A DNA stretch of 64,000 bases from positions 26,274,335 to 26,338,334 of the forward strand of contig NC_088788.1 in assembly GCF_949628265.1 (NCBI RefSeq), in the 5' to 3' direction. A program made the translations under genes and the position numbers. Positions 1 through 12,100 of this stretch are shown here, piece after piece. Every line of letters begins with the position of its first letter. Position 1 is the stretch's first letter. Source of the stretch: Cloeon dipterum (taxonomy: Eukaryota > Arthropoda > Insecta > Ephemeroptera > Baetidae). The notes below the pieces were generated by a model, which saw nothing but the letters and a program-made list of their open reading frames with translations, had not been told where the DNA came from and made no database searches.

Positions 1-1398
1 TTCGCAGGTCGAAGGTCAAGGTCACCTTTTGCGACCTTTTTTTGAAAATTCAAAATTAAGGGATGATAGCCCCCTACGATTTTTTTGGGGTTCAGGGCTG
101 AAATGTAGCCCGTGAAATTCTGCACAAGTACACCAAGTTTCATAGGTGCAATCGCGATACTTTTGCTGCAATTTGAATTTGAAGTTTGAAAACCTGCTCG
201 AGGCCGCTTGACCGCGCATGCACTCAGAGCGGCGAGTTCGCCTCTCGTTCTTCGAGTTGATTTTTTTCGCATTTCACTTGCTTAGAAACACCAAGAGGGC
301 CTAGGGTAGACCAATGAAGGTCGAAATCGACCTTCAGGGTCTGTCCCTGACGTGACCCTGAGATAAAAAATTTCGAAAATTTCCAATTTCATCGAACTTA
401 GTGTCTTTTTATAGGTTTTCACCCCTGTACAGCTCAAATATACAGCCAAAATTGCTGAATTATAATCCTGAAACCGGTTCTTGAAGTAATTGTGGTAGCC
501 ATTCATCCAGACGTGATGTGCAAAATGGTCAAAATTTTAAAATCTTTAATTTATGATTTGATTCTTCTGTTTAGTACACACAAAGTTCATATTGAGTGTT
601 AAAAATTAACGATTGTTTTTTTAAAAAAAAAAGTTTAAAAATTTATGTAGAGCAAATAACAAATGAATTACATGTTTAAAATTTTTTATTTGAAAAAGAA
701 AGGAAACACAAATTTTTGGTTTTTAAAAGTGGCTTATTTGCCAGTGCATTTAATAACATTTTTTCATAGTATTAAGCATAAGATCCTTTATTATTAACAC
801 ACATATTATGAACTTCATGTGTGCAAAATAGAAGCATCTTTTCATAAATTAAAGATTTTAAAATTTTGACCATTTTGCACATCACGTCTGGATGAATGGC
901 TACCACAATTACTTCAAGAACCGGTTTCAGGATTATAATTCGGCAATTTTGGCTGTATATTTGAGCTGTACAGGGATGAAAACCTATAAAAAGACACTTA
1001 AGTTCGATGAAATTGGAAATTTTCGTAATTTTTTATCTCAGGGTCACGTCAGGGACAGACCCTGAAGGTCGATTTCGACCTTCATTGGTCTACCCTAGGC
1101 CCTCTTGGTGTTTCTAAGCAAGTGAAATGCGAAAAAAATCAACTCGAAGAACGAGAGGCGAACTCGCCGCTCTGAGTGCATGCGCGGTCAAGCGGCCTCG
1201 AGCAGGTTTTCAAACTTCAAATTCAAATTGCAGCAAAAGTATCGCGATTGCACCTATGAAACTTGGTGTACTTGTGCAGAATTTCACGGGCTACATTTCA
1301 GCCCTGAACCCCAAAAAAATCGTAGGGGGCTATCATCCCTTAATTTTGAATTTTCAAAAAAAGGTCGCAAAAGGTGACCTTGACCTTCGACCTGCGAA
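1..1398. mobile_element. Large palindromic foldback or MITE-like element
   Basis: The left arm (1 to about 602) is nearly the reverse complement of the right arm (about 797 to 1398); mirrored positions add to 1399. The arms are close to identical in their outer 540 bases and more diverged towards a loop of about 195 bases. A 65-codon open frame occurs identically on opposite strands in the two arms (22-219 and 1180-1377), which is only a consequence of the symmetry. No transposase frame is visible, so this fits a non-autonomous foldback or long-TIR element. The left end coincides with the window edge, so the true boundary and target duplication cannot be seen. Confidence 0.85.
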
Positions 1399-2246
1399 TT
1401 TTTTGCAAATGCAAAAGTTGTTCAGGATTAAAAACTAGGTTAGGCAGTGAAAATTTCAAGGTGATACCTCAACGCAGTCAAGAGTTGCAGTTTAGAATTC
1501 ATTAACTGAATTCGTTTTTCGGGTATTTTTGAGATACCGAAAAAATAGGGAACGCCCCCATTCCCGAGCTTCAAATTTGGAATTTCACCTTCTATTAACA
1601 AGTACTTTAAGCAAATATGACTGCCACCTAAAAATTTCAACGCTGAAAAATCGCGTCCAATCGACCTCCAATCTCGCAAATAACTGCTCAAAGAGAATCA
1701 AAATTTTCAAGGAAAGTCATTTGAATTTAATTTAAAGCCCTATAGTTAACAAGAAAAAAACGAATATTTCCAATCACTGAAAATGCGAATTAATCGCAAA
1801 AAATTCCTACGTAATTTTGTTTCAATACACCTAAACCGCGTACAACGTACAAAACGTTCATATTTCTTGTTGTAAAATCGTTTAGCAATGTCCAAACAAT
1901 AATTAACAATCCAAAGCCACTAAAAACAAACTAATTTAAGCTATTATTTGCTGATAGTATCTAATTATACTAGTTTAAATATTGTATTTTACAATTCACT
2001 CATACCCTCTTTGCTATAAAAACGATGCATATGCGAAACATAGATGTTGGCCAATTTTAGAATTTTGTTTTGTGGAAAGTGAAATGCAATGATATGATTC
2101 ATACTAACTGGAAGTGTATATTTTTTTAAACAAGAAATTTTTAAAAATACAGCCACATTAATAGGAATTAAATCACATAAAAAAAGCTCAAAAGTAAAGT
2201 AAAAACTGTACCATAAAATTTGATTTTTTGGTATCTTCCTGCGGAG
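1399..2246. other. AT-rich noncoding stretch downstream of pigeon
   Basis: There is no convincing gene here. It should contain the 3' UTR of the minus-strand gene that stops at 2247. No clear AATAAA close to that stop was found. The two short overlapping open frames at 1440-1735 have no coding character. Confidence 0.5.
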
Positions 2247-5200
2247 TTAGATAAGGAAGTCTTCTGTTGAGGTGATTGTAGCCTCCACAAGAAGAGGGAT
2301 GTCTAGTTCAGTTAAACTTGCTGCAATTCAGAAGGAATTTAGCATTTAATCGCAGGTCTAGATAATGCTGATCCTCCCTACCTTTAGCAGTCAGCAAATC
2401 AAGAAACGTGTCCAGCGGAGACAGCCGGTCCGCTGATGGAAATGCAGCAATCCCTAGATTAACTTTGATCAAACCAAAACCCTCGAGAGATCATATTATA
2501 AATGCACCTCTTGAGGAAATGTTTCGCCGTTGCGTGACCTGCCTGTGGTCCCTGTTGGCCGACTCTCCAGACAGCAGCAGCAGGGCGTGCTCCCTGGCGC
2601 GGTACATGTAGCTAATTGGGTGACCCCACTGGTTCAAAATGCGTCTGGCCCTCGTCCGCGGAAGCAACTGCAGCAGGCCCACCTTGTAGCTAACGCCCAG
2701 CCTCTTCTCCGTCATGTCTGACAATGAGAATCAAGTTGAAGCGTTAAGGGTCAAAGGGTGATTAATCAAGTTGGCTGTTAGCTCACCTCCAAATATGGCC
2801 TTGATGGCATCAACGTGCAACTCAAACACGTGTCGACGCGTGTACTGCAGGAAGTGCGGCCACGGCAGCGTTCTGTAGCCCAGGTAGGCAAAGAAGGAAG
2901 TGAAGCCTTGCGGGACGGGAAAAGCCAATGCCTCAGCACAGTAAAGGAAGCGTTCCATCATAATGAACAAGGCCTTTCGTCGATTTTCGTCAAGTTGATC
3001 ACTGCGGAATCAATGCATGTGTGAGTGAAATGGTTCACAGATAAAAAAACAAAACACTTGAATTTCGCACTGAAATAAAATAAAAATCAAACGTTCAACA
3101 TATCAACAATAATTACAAAAGTGCTAGAATTTTTTAAGATATTGGGCAGACCAAATCTCAACCAGTGTAATTTTGGAACCATGTTCTTGTGTTTATAATT
3201 TTTACCACTAAATAGGGCTTCAAATAACCATAACTGGTTGGATAAATAAATTGGTGCTCTTAGCAATGAGGAAACATAATATCCAGATTTTACTTCAACA
3301 TTCCAACAGTGGCTTCTTCGATAAAATCTGCCTTTTGAAATTAAATATTTTTGTAACAGAGCAACGGCAGTTATTTTTACCAACCATTATTGCCATTTGC
3401 ATTACAAATTGAAAGAGTTTTTAGTTAGTAACAAACGTGAGAGGATTAATGTGAAGAAGAACTTACATGAGAAGAAATCCCTTGTCTCCGTGTTTTTGCA
3501 CCTCAACGCCGGCACATGCAGCCAAGAGGCGACACACCTGGCGTGACGCTTCCAGCTGCGCTCCGACAAACCGAGTCGCGACAGCGTGGACATGCATCGG
3601 TGATGGACAGAAAATGGGCCGAGGGCCCTGAGTGGCGCCCTTCAGCAGGTGCATGCTCAACTCGCGCAAGTTCTGTGTTAGTGGAAAATTCATTCGTATG
3701 CTTTGTTAAATTGGTCAGTTGTTAAAGAGCCAGTCAGTGCAAAATTTAAAGAGCAAAGAGAGGACTCACCACAGCAACCACGTACTCCTGCTTGCTGGCC
3801 GTGCACGTTTCCGATTCTTGAAACGGCAGCTGGCTGTTGAAGCTTTCTTTGCCACCCTCGCGGCTGCTGCGTACTAAATCAGGCAATGCGGACGAAATGG
3901 AACAGATCCCCGCGCCTGGCGAAAGGGGAGTGCTGCTTCTGGACAGAGCTTCAGGCTGGAAAATTTAATAAATAATAAATAGGACTCCCAAAAAAGAAGT
4001 ACGCAGAACAAACTATTTTTTCGCCTCTCTGCTCAGCACATTTGCTATGAGCTCACTGGGTCCCAATAACAACGCCGAGCAGATAACAAGGGGTCTTGAG
4101 TGGCAGCAGAGGAGCTTGGGCCTAACGTGGCCATCTTTTCGCCTCCCCGTAACGAGCTCTTTTATTTAAAAACCAGACATTTAGTAATAACAAATTTTGT
4201 CCCTAAAGCCACACGAAAGGTGCGAAAACCAGCAAAAGCGCTAGAGTGCCTCTATGCCTGTAGAGCTTTTTGATACTTGACTCACTTAATTAGCCACCTT
4301 TTGCTAACTCTGACATTGGGCAGCCAGGAAAAGATCCCCAAAATGCTAAATCACCCACTGCTGTCACTCTTCCAGGGTAATATTAACATAATGCGAGCCA
4401 ACAGGAAGATAAAACACTTGTAATAGTGTTTTAAATTTTAAATTGACAGAGTTTGCACCGATTAATTCCTACTTCACCTGATAGCACAGTAATGAGAGCA
4501 TCAGCTTGTCTGCCACATGGCTAGGACTGAACCTTTCACTGGGTTTGCTGTGAGCAGCGTCCCACAGTCTGGTCCAGGTGTCTGCTCTGTAGGGCACCAG
4601 TCTCTGTTGCGGCGACAGTAGAGTCATTGCCGTGTTCCACAACTCCTTTTGCTGCAGCCAAACGACACCCTGGAGGCCGAGGAAATGAAAATACGGTTTT
4701 CCAATGTTCTATGGTAGTTTTAAACAATTTCTTACAGCTCTGGGCTGCTTGCTGGCCGTGGTGAGCGGTAGAATTGAGATCAGAGGAAGAGCGTCGTTGG
4801 GGATGTTTCTTGTTGCATTGGCGTAAGCTGTGCCGACCAGCAGTTCTTGAATCAACTTGGCGGTTGTCAGGTTCCTTGACTCCGATTTCACCAGCCACTT
4901 CATTAGCTGCAAATATTGAATATTGCTTTAAAATGTACTCTGCTACTTTGTCCAAACTACAACTGACGAGATAGGCCGCCACCAAATTTTTAGTAAGGAA
5001 AATTCGACCAATTTATATTTTAATAATCTTACGGAAGATAAAATAGCACTAAGTTGCTGGTAAAAAAATTAAACGACATTGTAATATAGCTGAATTTAAA
5101 TCTATAGTGTGCAGGGACAAAGAGTTAAATTACAGAATCAATTGGAGCTTTGGTTTGTATTGCAATTTCAGCTAATCCTAGGCCTGTTCATCAGCAAACC

Positions 5201-8200
5201 TGGATATTGAAATGCCCACCGGTCGTCTGGCACATCTACACACAGACTGACTGAAGAATATTTTCAACAAGGAAAGCGCGGCTCATTTTAAAAACTGGCA
5301 TGGATATGTCCAGTTTTGCAATCAAATTACTTTTTCGAATCTATCCCAATAATAAATTTACACATGACGCAAAATCTACCATCTTTAATTTAAAGGCACC
5401 CAATAATTTTTCCCATATTTTTTTTTCTATTCAAAATCATTCACATCTGGTTTACTAAAGATAAACTCACGTCTGAAACCGTCTCATAGTCGTGGTAGTG
5501 CTGCAGCAGTTGATGCAGGATGGCAATTCTGTTCTGGCAGCTGTGGTCAAAGCGAAAGCTCATGGACAGCTGGCTCTTGGTGACCTTGACAGTGAACATT
5601 TCGAGACTAGACAGATCAAGCATAAGCGCCCCTAGCTTGACCGGTGCGTTGTTCAGTGGAGAAGGATACAGCGGGAGGGTGAGAGGGGGAGAAATTATCA
5701 CGTGGTTGCATGGTTCGTGTGCCGAGCCGATGTCAAGCAGGTGCGTGAAGAGATCTGAGGCGAACACCAGCAGGTGTTGTTCTGAAAAAGAGTTTGATTT
5801 TAATGTCTGACTTTGCGGTTAGGAGGTTAGGGTTACCTCCGTGCAGGACAAAGGTTGGCAGGACATTGTACGCCAGGTTGGCTGGGACGTCAGAGATGAC
5901 GCACTCGATCACACAGCAATGGTGGAGTGCTGTCACTGAATAGGCAAAATTGACGCAATCATCCTCATCGATCTCCACGTCGCCTTCCTTTCCCTGAGGA
6001 AACAAAAAAAATTGTTTGAAATAAATGTGGAAATTTTAATCTTTCCATAGTGTTAAATAAATAATTAAAAAATGGAACGAAAAAGTAATTAAGAGTATTA
6101 ACATTTAAAATCTTCATATTACAAAAAATATGCTACAGATACATATAATTTGTAATTCTAATATCAATTTAGGTTTTTAATTTTTGTAACAACCTCCATG
6201 TGCAGTAAATAAATAATAAAAAATTAATAAAAAAGCTATTTCTTGATTCCTGGTACCTTTGTTAGCTAATATCACTTATTTTCTATTTGTTTTGTGGTAT
6301 TACTCGGACATATTCAGCTGAACTTCAGCTCCATCCCCTCGCTGTTTCACCAAGAGACACTCAGCCGCGCGTGAAACGAACACCACCACCGGCCAACACC
6401 ACTTCTTCGACCTGAGGGACCCTACTGCTCCATTGCAGCCCCCTCTTGTCTTCAAAATTGCATTACCAACTCGCCCTGAGTGTGAGCTAGACCATTTCTC
6501 GAGAACATGACTGTTTTCCAAGCGACCTGACGACCGAAACGACCGCGCTTCTATAGGTTACAACTACTTGGTGCGTGACAAGCCCCAAATTTGATCTGTC
6601 AAATGACGGGGACAACGCCCTGACACCCATCATCGACTCTTTCAACCCTGACTTCTGGACAACCTGTCTCACAAGAGGAACTGATTCTCCCAACTACTTG
6701 GTGCTAAACACTTCCAGACGTATCCTAAGTAAGTTCTAGATTCCCAAGTTCCAGAAGATTTAAATCCAATTTACTCTTACCACATTGACTTTAATCAATT
6801 ATTCTTATAAAGAGACAAATTACTGTTCTAATTAATTGATGAAATACTAATTTACTGTAAATTACAATATAGATAAACCCAATTTCATTCCGATTAATAG
6901 TAAACAGCGATAACAATTCTAATAAACTCTAAATTGCGACACGAAGTTTGAACACCAGATTTCAGGACCCCACGTTGATTTTGTCGGATTTTGTGAAATT
7001 AAGTTTATCAGTTGAATTGAAGTCACTTGTTATTGAAATCATCCGTGTTTCACTCAACTAACCCAAAATCCTAGAGATTCAATATTTTAACTATTTAATT
7101 AGTACTTGTTTCATAGTCTATTCTTAGGCATGTTGAATTATTTCCCTTTTGGTACTGTACTTAAAAGCAAATTAATAATAATGAGCTTACATAGTAGATG
7201 TAATGATGACAAACGTAGGCCAGTCCCTTACTGTTGCAAATGATGGACAGCTCCAGAGTGTTATCATGGATCTTCAATGGCACTGGATTTTCACAATACT
7301 GATTTTCTGGTCCAGGAAGCCCAACCGGGGGCGCTGTCCCTTCTGGCAGGTTCAAAGGGATGTTGAGCTGCACAAAAGCAAAGTTCAAAAGGCGTTCTTT
7401 TGCGTCTTGTGTGTCAAAGAATATACCACTGTCTCGTGGGGCAAGTCGTCGTGGAACTGCAGACAGGAGAGGGAAGGTTGAGGAGGTCGAGTGACGCGTT
7501 CAAACTCGTCCTCTTCGCCCTGCATGAGCCTAGAAGGTGCCGCTTTGACGCTCACATAAAACAGACTCTGCAAATGCGGGTCCCACTGTGCCCAACTGAA
7601 TTGCCTCACTATTATGTCTGAAGAGATTGAACTAGACTGGAACTGCAGAGAATTCTTAGCATGCAAGTAACCCTATACAAGGTGACAACATCTTACCCAT
7701 TTGTCATCAGCAGTCTTTGACAGCTCAACCTGGTTCAGAGTTATATCTAGAAATAAAAAAGTTTAGAAATATTCAATGCCGGGCTAAAAATTATAGTACT
7801 TTGCTGGTGCATGAAGACTAGAAACTTTTCCTTTAGCTTTATATCATCGGTTGTACAAACGGGATCTTTGGTCCTGTGTAAAAACTGGATGGCGGCCTGG
7901 GTCGGGGAGGAGGAAATTCTGTTCTCCTTTCTCTCATGAACTGAAGTGAGGAAGATTTCGTAGAGATCATTTCCAGTCTTGACTGTGTAGCCTGATAAAA
8001 TGATTATTATTTATAACAACTGGACATGATTCCATTGATAAAGAGTTTATTTACCGATTAAGGATTTATTTTTGTTGACTGTGGCTTGCACCAAGCACCT
8101 CTTTTCGCCAAAATTGTGCAGTATCTTGGAGAAAAAATTCAATTAAATCATATTATATATGTAATATTTACATATAGATAATTGTTGCCCACCTTTAAGT

Positions 8201-8449
8201 TTTTGTACTCTAAATCAACGAATCCAACTCTGGTGTGGGAGTCCTTCAGCATGCCATCCTTGCTTTCCCAGGACAGGACAAATCCATCCTGCTCTTGACC
8301 CAGCACCTTCCAATTCGCAGCTGATACAAAATAAATTAGGCACATGAAACCAAGGGCGGACGTGCGAATGAACCCTCACCATTGCTGCACTTGTTAGTAT
8401 CGAATAGGAGTTTGTTAAACTTTTCCTCCAGGCTTTCCTGGCTTAACAT
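2247..8449 (-). CDS. pigeon: Gamma-secretase-activating protein homologue (pigeon/GSAP)
   Basis: Seventeen exons join in frame to 898 codons plus stop: 8380-8449, 8193-8320, 8055-8124, 7800-7991, 7697-7746, 7427-7642, 7191-7367, 5837-5993, 5471-5781, 4736-4906, 4478-4669, 3770-3955, 3467-3672, 2787-3001, 2508-2717, 2382-2453 and 2247-2320. All introns are GT-AG. Similarity to vertebrate GSAP is recognisable along the length: a SWAQWD block in exon 6 (human VWAQWD), VPQGF then a PWPHFL block in exon 14, and [16 protein letters not shown] in exon 15. The C-terminal part corresponds to the GSAP-16 region, which in mammals is released and modulates gamma-secretase cleavage of APP; the Drosophila orthologue pigeon is linked to learning. 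Human GSAP is about 854 residues, so this is full length. The start is the first ATG of exon 1, with no signal peptide. The last two exons (72 and 74 nt) were placed by frame and by match to the GSAP C-terminus. Confidence 0.93.
4044..4385 (-). repeat. Dispersed repeat, copy 1 (intron of pigeon)
   Basis: This segment lies in the intron between pigeon exons 11 and 12. It matches 35342-35624 in the same orientation and 33237-33610 in the opposite orientation. Shared blocks include GAGCTCACTGGGTC, GTGGCCATCTTTTCGCC, and a distal block ending near CCAGG. The three copies differ by small indels, so they are old members of one family. The type (SINE-like or DNA-element fragment) is not clear. Confidence 0.7.
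5994..7190. repeat. Repeat-rich intron of pigeon with coding-like remnant
   Basis: The longest pigeon intron holds a GC-richer, coding-like tract at about 6300-6720. One plus-strand frame gives a readable stretch including [15 protein letters not shown], but stops and frame breaks surround it. The following AT-rich part (about 6740-7080) shares blocks with 29640-29960, notably GTTGATTTTGT and TGTTATTGAAATC-like segments. I read this as the decayed end of a transposable element; the family is not recognised. Confidence 0.4.
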
Positions 8450-8620
8450 CCTGCACTAATGTTGAGTGTTGACAATTGCAGCAGGCAGGCACAGGCAAGG
8501 TCTGTATGGCAACCCTTCTCGACATTGATCTTCGCTCCGCAAACAAAACAAATGTTGATTGGACGAAGATATCAATGTAACGCTCTGATTGGCTCATTTA
8601 TCAGAGCTAGCATGTGGATG
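8450..8620 (-). promoter_or_regulatory. Probable pigeon promoter with two CCAAT boxes
   Basis: Directly upstream of the pigeon start codon there are two inverted CCAAT boxes on the plus strand (ATTGG at 8558-8562 and 8588-8592), giving CCAAT on the coding strand about 110 and 140 bases before the ATG. The segment is GC-richer than the AT-rich sequence beyond 8650. No TATA box at a convincing distance was seen. Confidence 0.4.
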
Positions 8621-8649
8621 GCGCGAAAATTCTTTACAACTCCAATGCT

Positions 8650-9153
8650 TTTTCAGCTTCATATCACGAGTTTGGTATGCAGGTTAATTTTTATTTTACT
8701 CACAATCAGATATAAATAGAACTAAAATTTAATAATTAAAAATTTCGCTCAGCTTTTTTTCTAAATATGAGCTAAGATGGCTAAGAGTAAAATAGCTGAT
8801 AGCTTTTGAAAAATCAAGAGAGCGAGATATATAAAATTGAATTATTGCGTTTAAAAATTAGCAACAAAACCTATAAGAGTGGTTTATCGTATAGTTATAT
8901 TTTTAATAGTTATCAAAATTGAAAACATAAGAAGCCAAAATATTATGTTGGCTATTTTATTTCTACCATTTTCCTTTCTTCCTACCCAAAAAGGTAACTT
9001 TGTCGATCGCTTCTATTCATTTTATCGTTTTATCTTGTCGTTGAAACAATCATTACTATATAGAAGTATTATTTTTTGCTACTCTATTTATAAAGTTTGA
9101 TATTTTGGTGGAAAAGAGGAAATAAAAGCAGTCGTCTAAGCAGTTAGATTGGT
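8650..9153. other. AT-rich intergenic stretch
   Basis: No gene is visible. The stretch has very high AT content and ends next to back-to-back polyadenylation-type hexamers (AATAAA at 9121-9126 on plus, and its reverse complement at 9154-9159). Confidence 0.5.
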
Positions 9154-9159
9154 TTTATT
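9154..9159 (-). terminator. Candidate minus-strand polyadenylation signal
   Basis: AATAAA reads on the minus strand here, followed downstream by a T-rich tract. It is the candidate 3' end of a long wech 3' UTR that would run down from 15886. A plus-strand AATAAA lies about 30 bases away at 9121-9126, so the site could also serve opposite transcription. This is inference from motif and position only. Confidence 0.25.
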
Positions 9160-12100
9160 TCATTGGAAAACCCTTACAATGAGACGGGAGGTCAATTTCT
9201 CCTCGCAAGTTCTTACACAACTGTATCAGCGATTCAGCTCGTGATACCGACGATCAATGAACATTATTCCTTCCCAGCACACAGATTTTCGTTTTACTCG
9301 TCCGTCTGGTGAGCGATTGCTTTTCAGACGATGTATTTGTTGATTTTCAGTTTTATTATTCATGTTTCTAGTATGTACACATTCAAGAACTGACACGGTT
9401 GATGACGGCAGACTCATTACAATTATTCGCTAGGTACGTTATCTAGTTTACATCCAAAGTACCTTAATTACAGAGTTGTACATTCCTCTATCTCTATGCT
9501 TAAATTTTCTACAAAGTGCAATTCGATAGAGATGAACGACACAATTATAATCAAAACGAGCGCGTCAGAGTCGAAACAACATCTTCCTATCATTGACACC
9601 TAACTTGTTTTTGTGTAGGTATGTGTGTTTTTTTTCATGTTTAACATTTCATATTCGTGGAAAATGAGCTTTGAATATATATTTTAATAACCGTCGATTT
9701 GTTGTAACAAAATAATGTATACACCTTGCACAAATTGCATCAATTTGCTTTATCTTCGTATAGTTCCAATTATTCAATGAAAGCAGCTTTGAGCTCATTT
9801 AAGTATACGATTTAATAACTAGAATCATAGAAAAAGAAATGAAGTATTTCTGCATATATAATATATAGAAATGACATGTGGCATTATGAAGAGGTTTGCT
9901 CAAATGTGTTTGTGTGTGAAGCTGAGTTTGATTTTACTTTAAATAACTTACACGAAAGATGATACAAAAAATGTTTTAACACCTAAATTACAACCGATCA
10001 TTCTAAATGTGTGTATTCATTGGAAGTATTAAACCGGTTTCGCATAAGTTAATTTTTTACTTATAGACTAGGAGGGTGATTTAAATTTTCAATGGGCTTA
10101 AATAACAGCATTTCACCCTCTATAGTTTAGCAAAATTCCACTTTTCAAGCAGTCGAGTTTTCCTGCCTTTCACGTGAAGACAAGGAAAGCTAAATTAAAA
10201 CTGCATGCACGGTTTAAAGGGATTTTTCAAATTCCTCCGCAGTTCACTCACAACACGATTTTTCGCTAGCTTTCAAAGAAACAAATCTGACTCCACTTCG
10301 CTCTGCCAAGTGAGTGCAGAAAAGGGTCAACAAATATCGACACAGTTCGTGAAAAGGGAATTTCTGCCAGGAGCGAATCAAATGTTCCACTCGTACTCAA
10401 ACTCACGGGAATTTTAGAACTTTCACTCTGCCAACAGGCGCGGACAAAATTTTTTTCCATAAAATTATACACATCTTTAGAGATTTTTAATTCTTAAGGG
10501 CGAGAGTGTTGTCGCTTTTAAGCTGTTTAGTAGTTTTTGGTACAGTAAATTTTTGTTTTTATCAGGTATCCTATTTTGCAATTGTTGTGTTTTTATGTAT
10601 CAATGTAGTGTGTATGTGTATATGCATGCATGCGTGTGTGTGTGTTTAGCACTAGGAAGAGGTATTTTAATTTCACTTTTTACGTACGTAATTTGTCTGC
10701 GCCGATTCGGTCCAGCGAAAAAAGGGCGTTCAAAGGGTGCTTCTTGCCTACTTTCGCGGTATTTCCGTTTTCCCTACCAACTCAATTTGATTGCGAAAAA
10801 TTTTCTATGGCAGTTTTGGCTTTTAAGAGCGCACACATGGAACAGTACAGATAAGGCTCTGATGGAAATTATACTCCCCTGACTTCCGATTCCCCGTCTC
10901 CGGAGAAGTTTTGAATCTGTACCTAAGAAGATTGCGGCTCTACTTTAACTTTGAGAGTCCAGGTTTGTAAATTTCCACTTCTAATCTGCAGCCCTCTAGC
11001 TGTTTTTTTGCTGACCAATAAAAATTGAGTTAATTGGCAAATGTTCATATTCAACAAGATCAGATGCTCTGTGGTTAACTAGGTTATTTACACGGTAATT
11101 TTGGAGTAGGCCCTTGCTCAAGGGCGCTCTCCCAAGCTAGGAAAACGAAGCTTCCCTATTTGTCCGAGGTGGAAGGGGGTGGGTGGCGTTGATGGCAGGC
11201 AGGTAAATATTTCACTGGTCAAATCTAGTTGGCATAATTTTATTTTTGTACTAAACAAATATATATGCTCTAATCGCGTTTTTGATCGTCTATTATATAA
11301 TACACCGGGGCTGGTCGATCAAAATATGCTACTCTCAGAATTTGTCTCAATTATGATAAAAGTGCGCGGGGAAAGTACAGAAATTTTATTAAAAAACTTG
11401 AAATGACTCAGTTAAAAATGCATTTCATATAAAACGTATAGAGCTACTAGTGTTCGTTTTTTCTGTTTTCAGATATTGTATCGTTTAGCTTCATATGCAA
11501 TCGGCGTGCGTCCATGCTTTCCTGTTTCGTGTCTTTTTTTCTTTTTGTTCTTGGCAAAAAGCTTGTTAAAAACCACGGTCAGTTGCGTGGTGTTAGTTTG
11601 TCCTAACGAATGGTAGCAACGGCAGTTTTATGTTTTTCCGTGTCGTGTGATTTCCTCGTGTATTGCTGGTGAACGCATGAAAACGCCAAATGAAATAATT
11701 ATACTGTCGCTACACGTTTTATGAGAGTGGTTTTACTGGAGGTAAAGCACGAGATTTCGGATTCAAAGAGTTTGCTTTCACTGTGATAAAAACACACATT
11801 TTAGAGCCAATTCGAGGCATTTTAAAAGAACAAAAAGGCGACAAATACAAAAGTTAGAGTTCCTGGCCGTGCTCTACTAGCATGATCAATTATTCCCTTG
11901 TCTGTTCTTGTGTTTTCATTGGAGAAGAAGTGCATCCTCACAAAATATCCGACCCTCTTGTCAATAACTCGAGTTGCAATAAATCATGGCCATTTTTTTG
12001 AGCACCGAACTTTTTTTGAAAATCGTGCTCCCTGAGAATCAAAAATGAAATTATAACGACAACTGAACTCTGGCTGAGACATTTTCGAGCGCCGAATTCT

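Noticed and set aside
22..1377. Two identical 65-codon frames on opposite strands
   Set aside because: They are the same sequence in the two palindrome arms and show no coding character.
2491..2507. Stop codon at 2491 as the true end of pigeon
   Set aside because: Splicing at 2507 adds exons that restore GSAP-like C-terminal sequence and keep the frame, so the stop is taken to be intronic.
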